DNA of 64,000 nt. Origin: Georgenia yuyongxinii. GTDB lineage: Bacteria > Actinomycetota > Actinomycetes > Actinomycetales > Actinomycetaceae. The position numbers and the translations under genes were made by a program. The notes under the pieces are model-generated. The model did not search any database, was not told the DNA's origin, and saw only the letters and a program-made list of their open reading frames with translations. Position 1 is the stretch's first letter. Each line of letters begins with the position of its first letter. This document shows positions 1-8,101 of this stretch, piece by piece. The DNA lies in contig NZ_CP040915.1 in NCBI RefSeq assembly GCF_006352065.1, positions 434,001 to 498,000 of the forward strand, in the 5' to 3' direction.

Positions 1-329
1 CCGACCTGGCCGAGTTCGAGGCTGTCGCACGGTCCGTCGACGTGCCCGTGCTGGCCAACATGACCGAGTTCGGCCGCTCCGCGCTCTTCACCGTTCGCCA
101 GCTGGGCGAGGCCGGGGTGCGGCTGGTGATCTACCCGGTCACCCTCCTGCGCCTGGCCATGGGGGTGGCCGAGCGGGCGCTGGGGGTGCTTGCCGCGCAA
201 GGCACCCAGGCGGACCTCGTCCCCGAGATGCAGACCAGGGCCCGCCTGTACGACCTGGTCGACTACGCCGCCTACAACGCCTTCGACGACCAGATCTTCA
301 CCTACCGCCCCGACACGCCGGAGGGCTGA
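1..329 (+). CDS. prpB: Methylisocitrate lyase, C-terminal part (cut by window edge)
   Basis: This is the last ~109 residues of a 2-methylisocitrate lyase, the methylcitrate-cycle enzyme that splits methylisocitrate into pyruvate and succinate in the cytoplasm. The frame is open from base 3 and carries the family pattern VPVLANMTEFG followed by LGEAGVRLVIYPVTLLR, the conserved strand-helix region near the end of the isocitrate lyase/PEP mutase barrel. The catalytic KKCGH region lies upstream of the window. It is followed after 3 bases by prpC, so the two are surely one propionate-catabolism operon; prpD would be expected further upstream. The product call rests on the C-terminal segment and on the neighbour. 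Confidence 0.88.
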   Translation, partial: DLAEFEAVARSVDVPVLANMTEFGRSALFTVRQLGEAGVRLVIYPVTLLRLAMGVAERALGVLAAQGTQADLVPEMQTRARLYDLVDYAAYNAFDDQIFTYRPDTPEG

Positions 330-332
330 GCC

Positions 333-1451
333 GTGGCCGCCGAGATCCACAAGGGCCTGGCCGGCGTCGTCGTCGACGTCACCGCCATCTCCAAGGTCAA
401 CCCCGAGACGAACTCCTTGCTCTACCGCGGCTACCCCGTCCAGCAGCTGGCCGCCCGGTCCACCCTCGAGGAGGTGGCGTACCTGCTCTGGCACGGGGAG
501 CTGCCCGGGCCCGACGAGCTCGCCGTCCTCATCGCCGAGGGCCGCTCCGAGCGGTTCCTCTCCGAGGAGGTGCGTACCGCCGTCGAGGCCCTGCCGAAGA
601 CGTGCCACCCGATGGACGTGTGCCGCACCGCCGTGTCGGTGCTCGGGGCGCACCACCCCCGGGCGGAAGACCACTCCCGGGAGGCCGAGCTGTCCAAGGC
701 CCTCCAGCTGTTCGCCGTCCTGCCGGCCGTCATCGCCCTGGACCAGCGACGCCGTCGCGCCCTGCCGCCGCTCGAGGCCCGCGCGGACCTCGGCTACGCG
801 GAGAACTTTCTGTGGATGACGTTCGGCGAGGTGCCCGACGACGTGGCCCTGCGCGCGTTCGAGACCTCGCTGATCCTCTACGCCGAACACTCCTTCAACG
901 CCTCCACGTTCGCCGCACGGGTCATCACCTCCACGCTCGCCGACCTGCACTCCGCCGTCACCGGAGCAGTGGGTGCTCTGAAGGGGCCGCTGCACGGTGG
1001 CGCGAACGAGGAGGTCATCCACCACTTCGCGGAGATCGGCACGGCCGCGAACGTGCCCGCCTGGCTTGACGCGCGGCTCGGCCGCAAGGATAAGGTGATG
1101 GGCTTCGGGCACCGGGTCTACAAGCACGGCGACTCCCGGGTGCCGACGATGCGCGCCGCACTTGTGGAGCTGGCGGAGCACCTCGGGCGCCAGGACGTGC
1201 TCGAGCTCTTCGACGCGCTGGAGTCCGGGATGCGCGAGCGCACCGGCATCGAGCCCAACCTCGACTACGCCACCGGCCCGGCCTACCACCTCATGGGGTT
1301 CGACCCGGGGGTGTTCACCCCGCTGTTCGTGGCGGCCCGGGTGCTGGGCTGGACCGCGCACATCATGGAGCAGCGGGCCGCCAACACATTGGTGCGGCCG
1401 CTGGCCGAGTACGTGGGCCCGGACGAGCGTGACGTGCCCGAGGGGGCGTGA
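333..1451 (+). CDS. prpC: 2-methylcitrate synthase / citrate synthase
   Basis: It condenses propionyl-CoA with oxaloacetate to 2-methylcitrate; family members often also accept acetyl-CoA. The 372-residue length is normal for the PrpC type. Citrate-synthase signatures are visible: GPLHGGANEEV with the first catalytic His around residue 220, MGFGHRVYKHGDSR with the second His around 255-265, and the Asp region YATGPAYHLMG. The GTG start lies 3 bases after prpB, indicating translational coupling in a prp operon. The N-terminus (IHKGLAGVVVDVTAISKVN) fits bacterial methylcitrate synthases rather than the longer GltA type. No terminator is obvious downstream. Confidence 0.93.
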   Translation: MAAEIHKGLAGVVVDVTAISKVNPETNSLLYRGYPVQQLAARSTLEEVAYLLWHGELPGPDELAVLIAEGRSERFLSEEVRTAVEALPKTCHPMDVCRTAVSVLGAHHPRAEDHSREAELSKALQLFAVLPAVIALDQRRRRALPPLEARADLGYAENFLWMTFGEVPDDVALRAFETSLILYAEHSFNASTFAARVITSTLADLHSAVTGAVGALKGPLHGGANEEVIHHFAEIGTAANVPAWLDARLGRKDKVMGFGHRVYKHGDSRVPTMRAALVELAEHLGRQDVLELFDALESGMRERTGIEPNLDYATGPAYHLMGFDPGVFTPLFVAARVLGWTAHIMEQRAANTLVRPLAEYVGPDERDVPEGA

Positions 1452-1769
1452 GGATCCGGCGCTCAGCCCTCGCCGAACGCCACACGGCTCGCGAACCCGC
1501 GCAGCCGCACCGGCGCCGGGACACCGCGCCTGCCCCGCCGGCTTGTCCGCCGCGAAGTGGCGCCGCTCTCGGTCAGCACGCGGAACCGGCGCCGGTCTTG
1601 TCCCAGAGGTCCATCGTCTCTCTGTCTCGGTTGAGGGTTCCGGCGGCCGCGCCGGGTGAGGGCCTGGACCGGGAAGCGCTCCGCGGCGTGCTGCACGGCG
1701 AATCGGTGAGCGTTCGAGGAATCGGTCAGAGCGCGAGCCGGCCCAAGACAGGGGCAGGTCCGGTTTACG
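1452..1769. other. Intergenic region without recognisable gene
   Basis: This stretch separates prpC from the converging small membrane-protein gene. Frames open here give low-complexity Arg/Pro-rich translations typical of GC-rich shadow frames, with no convincing start or Shine-Dalgarno. I see no strong hairpin followed by T residues and no tRNA-like fold. Confidence 0.5.
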
Positions 1770-1919
1770 TCAGGTGAGCGACCACGGATCTCCGCCGAAG
1801 AGGTACTCGCCGCGTGGCGGCTGGCGGTGGGTGAAGGAGTGCCCGCGGTCGTCCTGCCAGATCACGTGGAGGAGGTAGGCGGCGGCGGTCAGGAACACGA
1901 GGGCCAGGATGAATGTCAT
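1770..1919 (-). CDS. Small membrane protein, 49 residues
   Basis: A 49-codon frame starts at ATG with MTFILALVFLTAAAYLLHVI, one hydrophobic segment (about residues 2-19). A short cytoplasmic-type tail follows with WQDDRGHS near residues 21-28 and a GEYLFGGDPW motif near the stop. The sharp hydrophobic/hydrophilic split and the aromatic end look like a real protein, not a shadow frame. It is transcribed divergently from the GlxA-type regulator across a 93-bp gap containing an inverted repeat, so it may be that regulator's target. I do not recognise the family; similar one-helix proteins are usually left unannotated. Confidence 0.6.
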   Translation of the reverse strand: MTFILALVFLTAAAYLLHVIWQDDRGHSFTHRQPPRGEYLFGGDPWSLT

Positions 1920-1946
1920 GGCAGAAAGCATGCAACCGACCAGATC

Positions 1947-1962
1947 CTGCCACGAGTGGCAG
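1947..1962. promoter_or_regulatory. Perfect palindrome in divergent promoter region (candidate operator)
   Basis: CTGCCAC-GA-GTGGCAG is a perfect 7-bp inverted repeat with a 2-bp centre, midway between the small membrane-protein gene and the GlxA-type regulator. Further TGCCA/TGGCA half-sites flank it at about 1919-1923, 1966-1970 and 1987-1991. Clustered half-sites between divergent genes suggest an operator for the adjacent AraC-type regulator or another factor; this is inference. Confidence 0.45.
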
Positions 1963-2012
1963 ATATGCCAGGTTACGTCGATTTACTGCCAACCCTGTGC
2001 CAGGATGCCTGC

Positions 2013-2960
2013 ATGATCACCAACGTCGCGGCGATCGTCTACGACGGGGTGGCCCCGTTCGAGCTGGGTGTCGTCTGCGAGGCCTGGGGGACCGACCGGT
2101 CCGCGGACGGTCTGCCCACGTTCGACTTCGCCGTCTGCACCCCACGGCCCGGCGCCGTGGCCACCAACGCCGGCTTCGGCCTGCAGGTGCCGCACGACCT
2201 CGCCCGGGCGGCCGAGGCGGACCTCGTAGTGGTCCCGGCGGTGCCGCGCCACGACGAGGTGCCCTCCGACGTCGTCGAGGCACTCCAAGCGGCGTACGCC
2301 CGGGGTGCGCGAATCATGTCGGTGTGCTCGGGCGCCTTCGCGCTCGGTGCGGCCGGGCTGCTCGACGGCCGGCAGTGCACCACCCACTGGATGTTTGCCG
2401 CGGAGCTGGCCGAGCGGTTTCCCGCCGCCGAGGTGCTGCCCGAGGTGCTCTACGTCGACGCCGACCCGATCCTCACCAGCGCCGGCACGGCCGCCGGGGT
2501 GGACGCCAGCCTGTACCTGTGGCGCAAGGAGTTCGGCTCGGCGATCGCGAACCAGGTGGCCAGGCGCATGGTCGTGCCGCCGCAGCGCGAAGGCGGGCAG
2601 GCCCAGTTCATCCGCAACGCGGTGCCGGACCTTGAGGCCGAGACCCTCGGCCCCGTGCTGACCTGGATCGTCGAGCACCTCGACGAACCACTGGACGTGG
2701 ACGCGCTCGCGGGCCGCGCGGCGATGTCCCCGCGCACCTTCGCACGCCGGTTCCGGGCCGAGACCGGCACCACCCCGCACGCGTGGGTCACCACGCAGCG
2801 CCTGCACCGGGCCGAGCACCTCCTCGAGGAGACCGACCGCCCGGTCGACTGGGTGGCCGCCGCCGTCGGCTTCACCCCCGCCGTGCTGCGCCATCACTTC
2901 GCGCAGACCCGCGGGCTGAGCCCGCAGCGCTACCGACGTCGGTTTTCCGCGCTGACCTGA
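2013..2960 (+). CDS. GlxA-family transcriptional regulator (DJ-1/PfpI domain plus AraC HTH)
   Basis: The 315-residue protein has an N-terminal DJ-1/PfpI-like domain (about residues 1-170) and a C-terminal AraC-type double helix-turn-helix (about 215-312). The first domain shows IVYDGVAPFELGVVCEAWG and the nucleophile-elbow pattern MSVCSGAFALGAAGLLDG with its Cys. The second shows MSPRTFARRFRAETGTTPHAWV and ends with LSPQRYRRRF. Such proteins are cytoplasmic one-component regulators, probably sensing a small ligand through the amidotransferase-like domain. The ATG at 2013 is chosen because the upstream in-frame extension runs back through the divergent intergenic region and does not resemble the family. 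The ligand is not deducible. Confidence 0.9.
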   Translation: MITNVAAIVYDGVAPFELGVVCEAWGTDRSADGLPTFDFAVCTPRPGAVATNAGFGLQVPHDLARAAEADLVVVPAVPRHDEVPSDVVEALQAAYARGARIMSVCSGAFALGAAGLLDGRQCTTHWMFAAELAERFPAAEVLPEVLYVDADPILTSAGTAAGVDASLYLWRKEFGSAIANQVARRMVVPPQREGGQAQFIRNAVPDLEAETLGPVLTWIVEHLDEPLDVDALAGRAAMSPRTFARRFRAETGTTPHAWVTTQRLHRAEHLLEETDRPVDWVAAAVGFTPAVLRHHFAQTRGLSPQRYRRRFSALT

Positions 2961-3096
2961 GCGGCGCCTCGCCGTTTGCGGGGGCTCCGGGTGCGGGCCG
3001 CCAGGCTCGCCCCGTCCCGTTCCTGAGCCGCACCTGGCCGCCGCCGCACGTGTGTGGGTGACCGCGCGGGCGTGTCCCGTCGCGTTGGCGGAGCCG

Positions 3097-3582
3097 TCAG
3101 CGGGTGAAGTGGGGCCCGGCCGTCGGGTCGGCCCGGAATGCCAGGGCGTGGCCCAGCCGCTCCCGTGATGAGGCCGTCAGGTCCGCCGGGAGCTGGTGCA
3201 GCGGGTACCACGCCACGGCGAGGGACTCGTCGTCGGCCACGTGGGCCTCACCGCCGACGGGTTCGCACCAGAAGGTGAGGTCGAGGTACTGGGAGCGGTC
3301 GCCGTTGGGGTAGCGGACCTCCTCGCCCGCACCCACCGAAGTCAGGGCGTGGATGCGGACGTCGACGCCGGTTTCCTCAGCCACTTCGCGAACCAGCCCG
3401 CGGGCCGGCTGCTCCCCGGGCTCGAGAATCCCCGACGGCAGCGCCCAGCGGCCGTTGTCGGCCCGCCGGCCGAGCAGCACCCGGTCGGTGTCGTCGAGGA
3501 CGACCCCCGTCACGCCGGGTAGCCACAGCAGCGAGGTGCCGATGTGCGAGCGCAGGGCGGTGATGAACGGCGGGACCGGCAC
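3097..3582 (-). CDS. NUDIX hydrolase
   Basis: The 161-residue protein carries a complete NUDIX box, G-X5-E-X7-REV-A-EE-X-GV (starting GILEPGEQ, about residues 51-73), which binds Mg2+ for hydrolysis of nucleoside-diphosphate-linked compounds. The N-terminus, PFITALRSHIG with LLWLPGVTGVVLDD, is typical of an actinobacterial ADP-ribose/8-oxo-type NUDIX group; the substrate cannot be fixed from sequence. The GTG start is supported by TAGGGT at 3590-3595, placed 7 bases before it with no Shine-Dalgarno, as in a leaderless mRNA. The gene converges with the GlxA-type regulator. Confidence 0.9.
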   Translation of the reverse strand: MPVPPFITALRSHIGTSLLWLPGVTGVVLDDTDRVLLGRRADNGRWALPSGILEPGEQPARGLVREVAEETGVDVRIHALTSVGAGEEVRYPNGDRSQYLDLTFWCEPVGGEAHVADDESLAVAWYPLHQLPADLTASSRERLGHALAFRADPTAGPHFTR

Positions 3583-3618
3583 GGCCCCGACCCTACGCCC
3601 GCGGCTGGGGTGGCGGCC

Positions 3619-4359
3619 TCAGACGAGCCCGGTGGTGCCGATGAGGCTGCCGATGAGGAAAGTCGCGGCCAGCGCCAGACCGCCGCCCAGGACCACCCGC
3701 GCGGCCGCACGCAGCGTCGAGCCGCCGCCGATCCACGAGGCGATCGTCCCGGTGAGGGCGAGGGCGACCAGGGTGGCGGCAAAGGTGACGGGCACCCGCA
3801 CCGGCTCCGGGGGCAGCAGGATGGCGAGCATCGGCAGCACGGCACCGATGGTGAAGGCGACGGCGGAGGCCACGGCAGCGTGCCACGGGCTCACGACGTC
3901 GTCGAGGTCGAGGTTGTGCTTGGCGCGGAGCTGGGCCTCGAGGGGGTCGCGGGCGGTGAGCTCCTCCGCGACCTGGCGGGCTGTCCTCGGTGAGATACCC
4001 CGGGCCTCGTAGGCCCGCGCGAGGTCGGCCAGCTCACCGTCGGGGTCGTCGGTCAACGCCTGCCGCTCGATCTCGACCAGAGAGCGCTCGCTGTCACGCT
4101 GGCTGGAGACCGAGACGTACTCACCCAGCGCCATCGAGATCGCCCCGCCGACGACGGCGGCCATGCCGGCCGTCAGAATGGGCCCGGTCAGCGTGGTCGC
4201 CCCGGCGACGCCGACCACCACCGCGGCCGTGGACACGATGCCGTCGTTCGCGCCGAGCACGCCGGCGCGAAGCCAGTTCAGGCGCTGCGCCAGCCCGGAC
4301 CCGCCACGACTGTCAGCCATGCGATCCGGCGAGGCGGGGCTGGTGAGAGTGTGGACCAT
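3619..4359 (-). CDS. VIT1/CCC1-family membrane transporter
   Basis: The 246-residue protein matches the VIT1/CCC1 family of iron/manganese transporters. After the N-terminal LNWLRAGVLGANDGIVSTAAVVVG segment (helix 1) come helices at GPILTAGMAAVVGGAISMALGEYVSV. A charged cytoplasmic domain of about 60 residues follows (ARAYEARGISPRTARQVAEE), then three C-terminal helices. The family exports Fe2+ or Mn2+ from the cytoplasm in bacteria. The ATG at 4359 is preferred over one 12 codons upstream because TGAGGAGC lies directly in front of it. It is a monocistronic-looking gene next to the NUDIX gene; the exact metal is unknown. Confidence 0.88.
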   Translation of the reverse strand: MVHTLTSPASPDRMADSRGGSGLAQRLNWLRAGVLGANDGIVSTAAVVVGVAGATTLTGPILTAGMAAVVGGAISMALGEYVSVSSQRDSERSLVEIERQALTDDPDGELADLARAYEARGISPRTARQVAEELTARDPLEAQLRAKHNLDLDDVVSPWHAAVASAVAFTIGAVLPMLAILLPPEPVRVPVTFAATLVALALTGTIASWIGGGSTLRAAARVVLGGGLALAATFLIGSLIGTTGLV

Positions 4360-4550
4360 GCTCCTCAGAAAAGCACTACAACGGCGAATCTTCAACGAAG
4401 GAAAGGATTGCCTAATTCACGCCGTGGACCACTTTTCCGCCATATCCCGCTTTCCTGGTGTTCTCTGGACAGGGCCTTGGACCGCGTCCGCTGACTTGTC
4501 GCACGCCGCCGCGTCCGCTGGTTCATGACGCGCCGCCTGGTTGCAGAACG

Positions 4551-4592
4551 GCGAAAGCCCCCGGGAGGAGCGACCTCTCCGGGGACTTTCGC
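4551..4592 (-). terminator. Hairpin terminator after the membrane-protein gene
   Basis: GCGAAAG-CCCC pairs with GGGG-A-CTTTCGC around a GC-rich middle, 31 bases beyond the stop codon of the minus-strand gene at 4624. No strong T-run follows, as is common in actinobacteria. Confidence 0.65.
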
Positions 4593-4623
4593 TGTGCCGG
4601 GCCGGGCCCGCCGGCCGGCCCGT

Positions 4624-5124
4624 TCAGGCGGTGACCAGCTCAGGCTTGCGCTCGGCGGTCACGGGGGCGGTCTTGGCCAGGCCGGTGAAGGTCCAGCCGA
4701 TGACGGCGAGGATGACGCCCAGGCCCATCACCAGGGCGGCGACGCCGTAGGCGACGACCGAGGTGAACAGCGAGGCCCGCAGGAACGAGGCGTTCATGAC
4801 CGTGGTGCGCTGGCCCTGCAGCTCCTCGGCCAGGGCGGTGTCACCGGCGGCCTCGGCCTCCTTGACCAGTCCGCCGAGCTCGGCGTACGTGCGGCCCTCG
4901 GTGGCGGTCATGGCGTGCTCGTCGATGATCTGCGCCTCGGCGAAGGCGGAGAAGGGGCCGTTGACGTCGTCACCGGGCAGCATCTTCGAGTCCCCGGCGA
5001 CGGTGATGTTCTGCTCGGCCAGGTTCGAGGTGATCAGGCCCCACGTCACCCCACCGGCGAGGATGAAGATGATGCCTGCGACGATCGCAACGATCCCGGT
5101 GACCTTGGCGGGCTTGAAGTTCAT
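4624..5124 (-). CDS. Two-helix membrane protein (often mislabelled 'aromatic ring-opening dioxygenase LigA')
   Basis: The 166-residue protein has one N-terminal helix (VTGIVAIVAGIIFILAGGVTW, about 8-28) and one C-terminal helix (VVAYGVAALVMGLGVILAV, about 125-150). The loop between them (about 95 residues, acidic, with FAEAQIIDEHAM and TYAEL) is probably extracytoplasmic. I recognise the pattern from actinobacterial proteins that carry a misleading LigA dioxygenase name; there is nothing enzymatic in it. The ATG at 5124 is chosen over longer frames because AAAGGA lies 8 bases upstream and the protein then begins with a charged residue plus helix. Function is unknown. Confidence 0.8.
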   Translation of the reverse strand: MNFKPAKVTGIVAIVAGIIFILAGGVTWGLITSNLAEQNITVAGDSKMLPGDDVNGPFSAFAEAQIIDEHAMTATEGRTYAELGGLVKEAEAAGDTALAEELQGQRTTVMNASFLRASLFTSVVAYGVAALVMGLGVILAVIGWTFTGLAKTAPVTAERKPELVTA

Positions 5125-5348
5125 GACGGGTCCTTTCCGGATCCTGTATCGGCCACCGGACCTGTTGCCCGGTATCTCCTGCCGACACCCGAAATCTATG
5201 GCCGGGATTCGGAACAAACTGGGACAGAAGTCCTGACCCGACAAACTTCCCGGATCGGGCAGGCCGGACGCCCACCGACGGTCACTAACGACCTGCCAAG
5301 CTGCTGGGCGAACGCCCACGTGGCCGAGCGGGCGGAGAGCCGTGGCCG

Positions 5349-7277
5349 CTACTCCGAGCGGTCTGGCCCGCGGCCCCCGTTGACAGCCAAGCCCCTGCGG
5401 GGCACGGCGCGATCGGGCCGCTGAGGGAGCCGCGCGCGCAGCAGGAATCCGCCCGCCGAGGTCGCTTCGGCGGCGAGGCCGCCGCCCATGGTGCGGATGC
5501 GCTCGGCGGCCCCCGCCAGCCCGAACCCGGAGCCCGCCCCGGCGGGTGCTCCCCTGGGGGCATCGTTCTCGACGCTCACCGCGAGGTCGTCGTCCATACC
5601 CTCGACGCGCACCGACACTCGTGAACCGGGTGCATGCCGCGCACTGTTGGTGAGCCCCTCCTGCACCACCCGATAGACGGCGTGGGCGACCGCCGGATCC
5701 GTGGGTTCGGCCGAGACCGACACGTCGATCCGTAGGCCCGCGGCCCGCATCCGGTCGGCGAGTGCGACGATCCGCGCCTCGAGCGGGGCACCGACGGACG
5801 GGTCGGGCGACGCGCCGATCGTTGCGGCGAGCCGGTCGAGCTCGACGAGGGCCTCCTCGCCGGTGGCGACCACCTGGTCCAGGGCAGCGCGTGCGACTTC
5901 CGGGTGGTCGACGAAGGTCGCCTCAGCGGCCCCGGCGTGCAGCACCATGACGCCAAGGGCGTGGCTGGTCACGTCGTGGAGCTCGAGCGCGATCCGGCGC
6001 CGCTCCTCTTGTCGCGCCTGAGTGGTCGCGGCATCGAGTGCGGTCGCGTGCTCCCGGGTGCGCCGCTCGTGGGCCTCCTGCTCGCTCTCGCGCAGCGACC
6101 ACGCGCGTCCCGTCGCGGCGGCCGCGATGGGCACCGCGAGGGTAGGGACGCTCGATGGGTCGGTCAGCGCGACGACGACGGCAGCGGCGGTCAGGGTGCA
6201 GCCGAATGCGATCCACACGGATCGTCGGCCGAGTGATCCGGTGGTCCATCCGAGCAGCGCGAGGGCGAGCAGCAGGGCTGTCACTATCGTGCTCGCCGCG
6301 CCAGGCAACAGCGACGAGGTCAGAGTCGCGACGACGAGGGCAGCGGATGCCACCGGCCACCGGCGGCGCACCGCGATGGCCGCTCCCAGCAGCAGCAACG
6401 GCAAGAGCGTGATCGGGTCGCCGGTATACCCGCTGAACTCGGGTGCGGTGACGATCTCCGCCATGGCCAGCGCACCGATGACAGCTCCGCTGAGGGCGTC
6501 GACCCAACCGAGCCGGCCCGGTGACCGGCGAGGCCCGCGGAGGTGGTGCCTCGCCGTCGTCGCTTCCTCATCAGCGGGATCCCGCAGCAGTCCGAGCATC
6601 CGGCGCATGTCCGTGACGGCGGCGGTTCCGCGCGTGGCGACACGGGTGATGTCGTCCCCGTCGAGGGTTGACGCGGCTCGCCCTGCATCGTCGCGCATCG
6701 TCGAAACCGCCTGGCGCACCACGACAACGAGTTCGCCGCCCAGGCGTTCCCGCTCCTGAGCGACGGCCACGGCGGCGAGCACCAGCGGGTCCTCGGCCGC
6801 GGTTCGCTCGGCCTCGACCCGGGCCGCCGCGGCGCGCTGCGACCGGTACCGAACCGCCCGGCCGAGTGCCCAGAGTCCTCCGAACAGGACGACGCCGTAG
6901 GCCGTGTCGGCGAACAGATCGAAGGCCGACGACCGGCTCAGCGCGAAGGCGGCGATCGCCGCGAAGATCAGCGCCCAGCCTCGCCACGCGGGTTCCCGGC
7001 GACCCACCATGAAGAAGGTCACGAGGACGCCGGGCATCCAAGCGGCGCTGCTGGTGGTGAGGCCGTACCCGACGATGGTCAGCAGCGCGCCGAGCCATGG
7101 CTGCACCCAGAGCAGCAGCACGGCGCCGAACGTCATGGGCACCGCGAGCAGTAGCGCGGTGGATGGCGGTGCGTCGCGGTCGCCCACGAACCACTCCGAC
7201 GCCACCAGCACGGCAGTGGCGAGGGCGCATCCGGCCGCAGCCAGCCAGGGCGTACGGAACCGGAGCGCGTCCTTCAT
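5349..7277 (-). CDS. NarL-class sensor histidine kinase with duplicated, partly degenerate core
   Basis: The 642-residue protein has two membrane regions, each followed by a dimerization (DHp)-like segment. The second is complete: EERRRIALELHDVTSHALG with the phospho-acceptor His at about 434, then a C-terminal HATPase_c domain (SARHAPGSRVSVRVEG, GSGFGLAGAAERI). The first, around residue 184, aligns residue for residue (QERERLGGELVVVVRQAVS) but has Val in place of His and no ATPase domain after it. The protein probably senses a membrane or envelope signal and phosphorylates the LuxR-type regulator at 8084-8746. The ATG at 7277 has TACGCT six bases upstream, consistent with a leaderless mRNA, and the longer frame is rejected. 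Confidence 0.9.
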   Translation of the reverse strand: MKDALRFRTPWLAAAGCALATAVLVASEWFVGDRDAPPSTALLLAVPMTFGAVLLLWVQPWLGALLTIVGYGLTTSSAAWMPGVLVTFFMVGRREPAWRGWALIFAAIAAFALSRSSAFDLFADTAYGVVLFGGLWALGRAVRYRSQRAAAARVEAERTAAEDPLVLAAVAVAQERERLGGELVVVVRQAVSTMRDDAGRAASTLDGDDITRVATRGTAAVTDMRRMLGLLRDPADEEATTARHHLRGPRRSPGRLGWVDALSGAVIGALAMAEIVTAPEFSGYTGDPITLLPLLLLGAAIAVRRRWPVASAALVVATLTSSLLPGAASTIVTALLLALALLGWTTGSLGRRSVWIAFGCTLTAAAVVVALTDPSSVPTLAVPIAAAATGRAWSLRESEQEAHERRTREHATALDAATTQARQEERRRIALELHDVTSHALGVMVLHAGAAEATFVDHPEVARAALDQVVATGEEALVELDRLAATIGASPDPSVGAPLEARIVALADRMRAAGLRIDVSVSAEPTDPAVAHAVYRVVQEGLTNSARHAPGSRVSVRVEGMDDDLAVSVENDAPRGAPAGAGSGFGLAGAAERIRTMGGGLAAEATSAGGFLLRARLPQRPDRAVPRRGLAVNGGRGPDRSE

Positions 7278-7456
7278 GGTCGGAGCGTAGGAGAGAGGGG
7301 CCGGACCACACACCGTCGGCGAGGAGGACCCCGCATCATCCGCGCCGCGAGCTCCGACCACTCCCGCAGCGAGTGGATCGTGGTTGCGGCGGGGGATCCG
7401 CTGCGACGACGGTCCGGCCGACCCTTGTGGTGCCACCGGACAACGAAAGGATCGCC

Positions 7457-8101
7457 ATGTCCCGCACCAACGCCGTCGCCCTTGTCTGCACCCTCCTGCT
7501 CGCCGCACTCGCCATCGGTGACGCGCTCGCCTACCCCCTGACGGGCGTCTCGCTCGCCTCCGACCGCAACGGGGCCGGCAGCCATCTCGAAGGTCCGTTC
7601 TGGGAGGGACTGGTGAACGTCATCCACGGGATCGCCTACCTCGCGCCGGTCGTCGTGCTGCTCACTGTCGCGGGGCCCGTCTTCCACCGTCGACCGTGGC
7701 GGCAGGGGCTGCGCTGGCTGAGCATCGTCGGCATGACACTCATGGGCCTCGGGTTCCTGGTGTCCGCGTTCCTCCCGGGCGTCGCGGTCGACATCGTCGA
7801 GATTCTTCTCGGTGTCGGATTCCTCGTGACCCTCGTGGTGCCCGGCGCCCTCGGCTTCACGCTGCTCGTGCAGGGCGACCGTTCGCCCTCCGCATGGTTG
7901 CTCGCCGCTGCCCCCCTGGCGCTCGTCGCCGCGTTCGCGTTGGACGCGCTCGGCTCGCCGTGGGGCCACCCCGGCTACGGTGAGGCGCTCGCGTACTGCG
8001 GGTACGCGCTCCTCGGCTGGCGCGGCACGGTGTCGGTCGGCCGCAGTGGGCGGCGGGCTGATGTCGTGCCCCAGCCCGAGCCCTCAGATTCGATCGCCTG
8101 A
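7457..8101 (+). CDS. Polytopic membrane protein between kinase and regulator genes
   Basis: The 214-residue protein has a hydrophobic N-terminus (ALVCTLLLAALAIGDALAYPLTG) and about six membrane segments, with a short polar C-terminal tail. GAAAGG lies 7 bases before the ATG, a good Shine-Dalgarno. It is divergent from the kinase gene, and its 3' end overlaps the converging response-regulator gene by 18 bp. This placement suggests it belongs to the same signalling unit, either as a target or as an accessory sensor; that is inference from position. No family is recognised. Confidence 0.72.
   Translation: MSRTNAVALVCTLLLAALAIGDALAYPLTGVSLASDRNGAGSHLEGPFWEGLVNVIHGIAYLAPVVVLLTVAGPVFHRRPWRQGLRWLSIVGMTLMGLGFLVSAFLPGVAVDIVEILLGVGFLVTLVVPGALGFTLLVQGDRSPSAWLLAAAPLALVAAFALDALGSPWGHPGYGEALAYCGYALLGWRGTVSVGRSGRRADVVPQPEPSDSIA

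Noticed and set aside
4624-5124. LigA-type aromatic ring-opening dioxygenase
   Set aside because: The name is carried by similar database entries, but the sequence has only two membrane helices and a polar loop, with no dioxygenase metal ligands.
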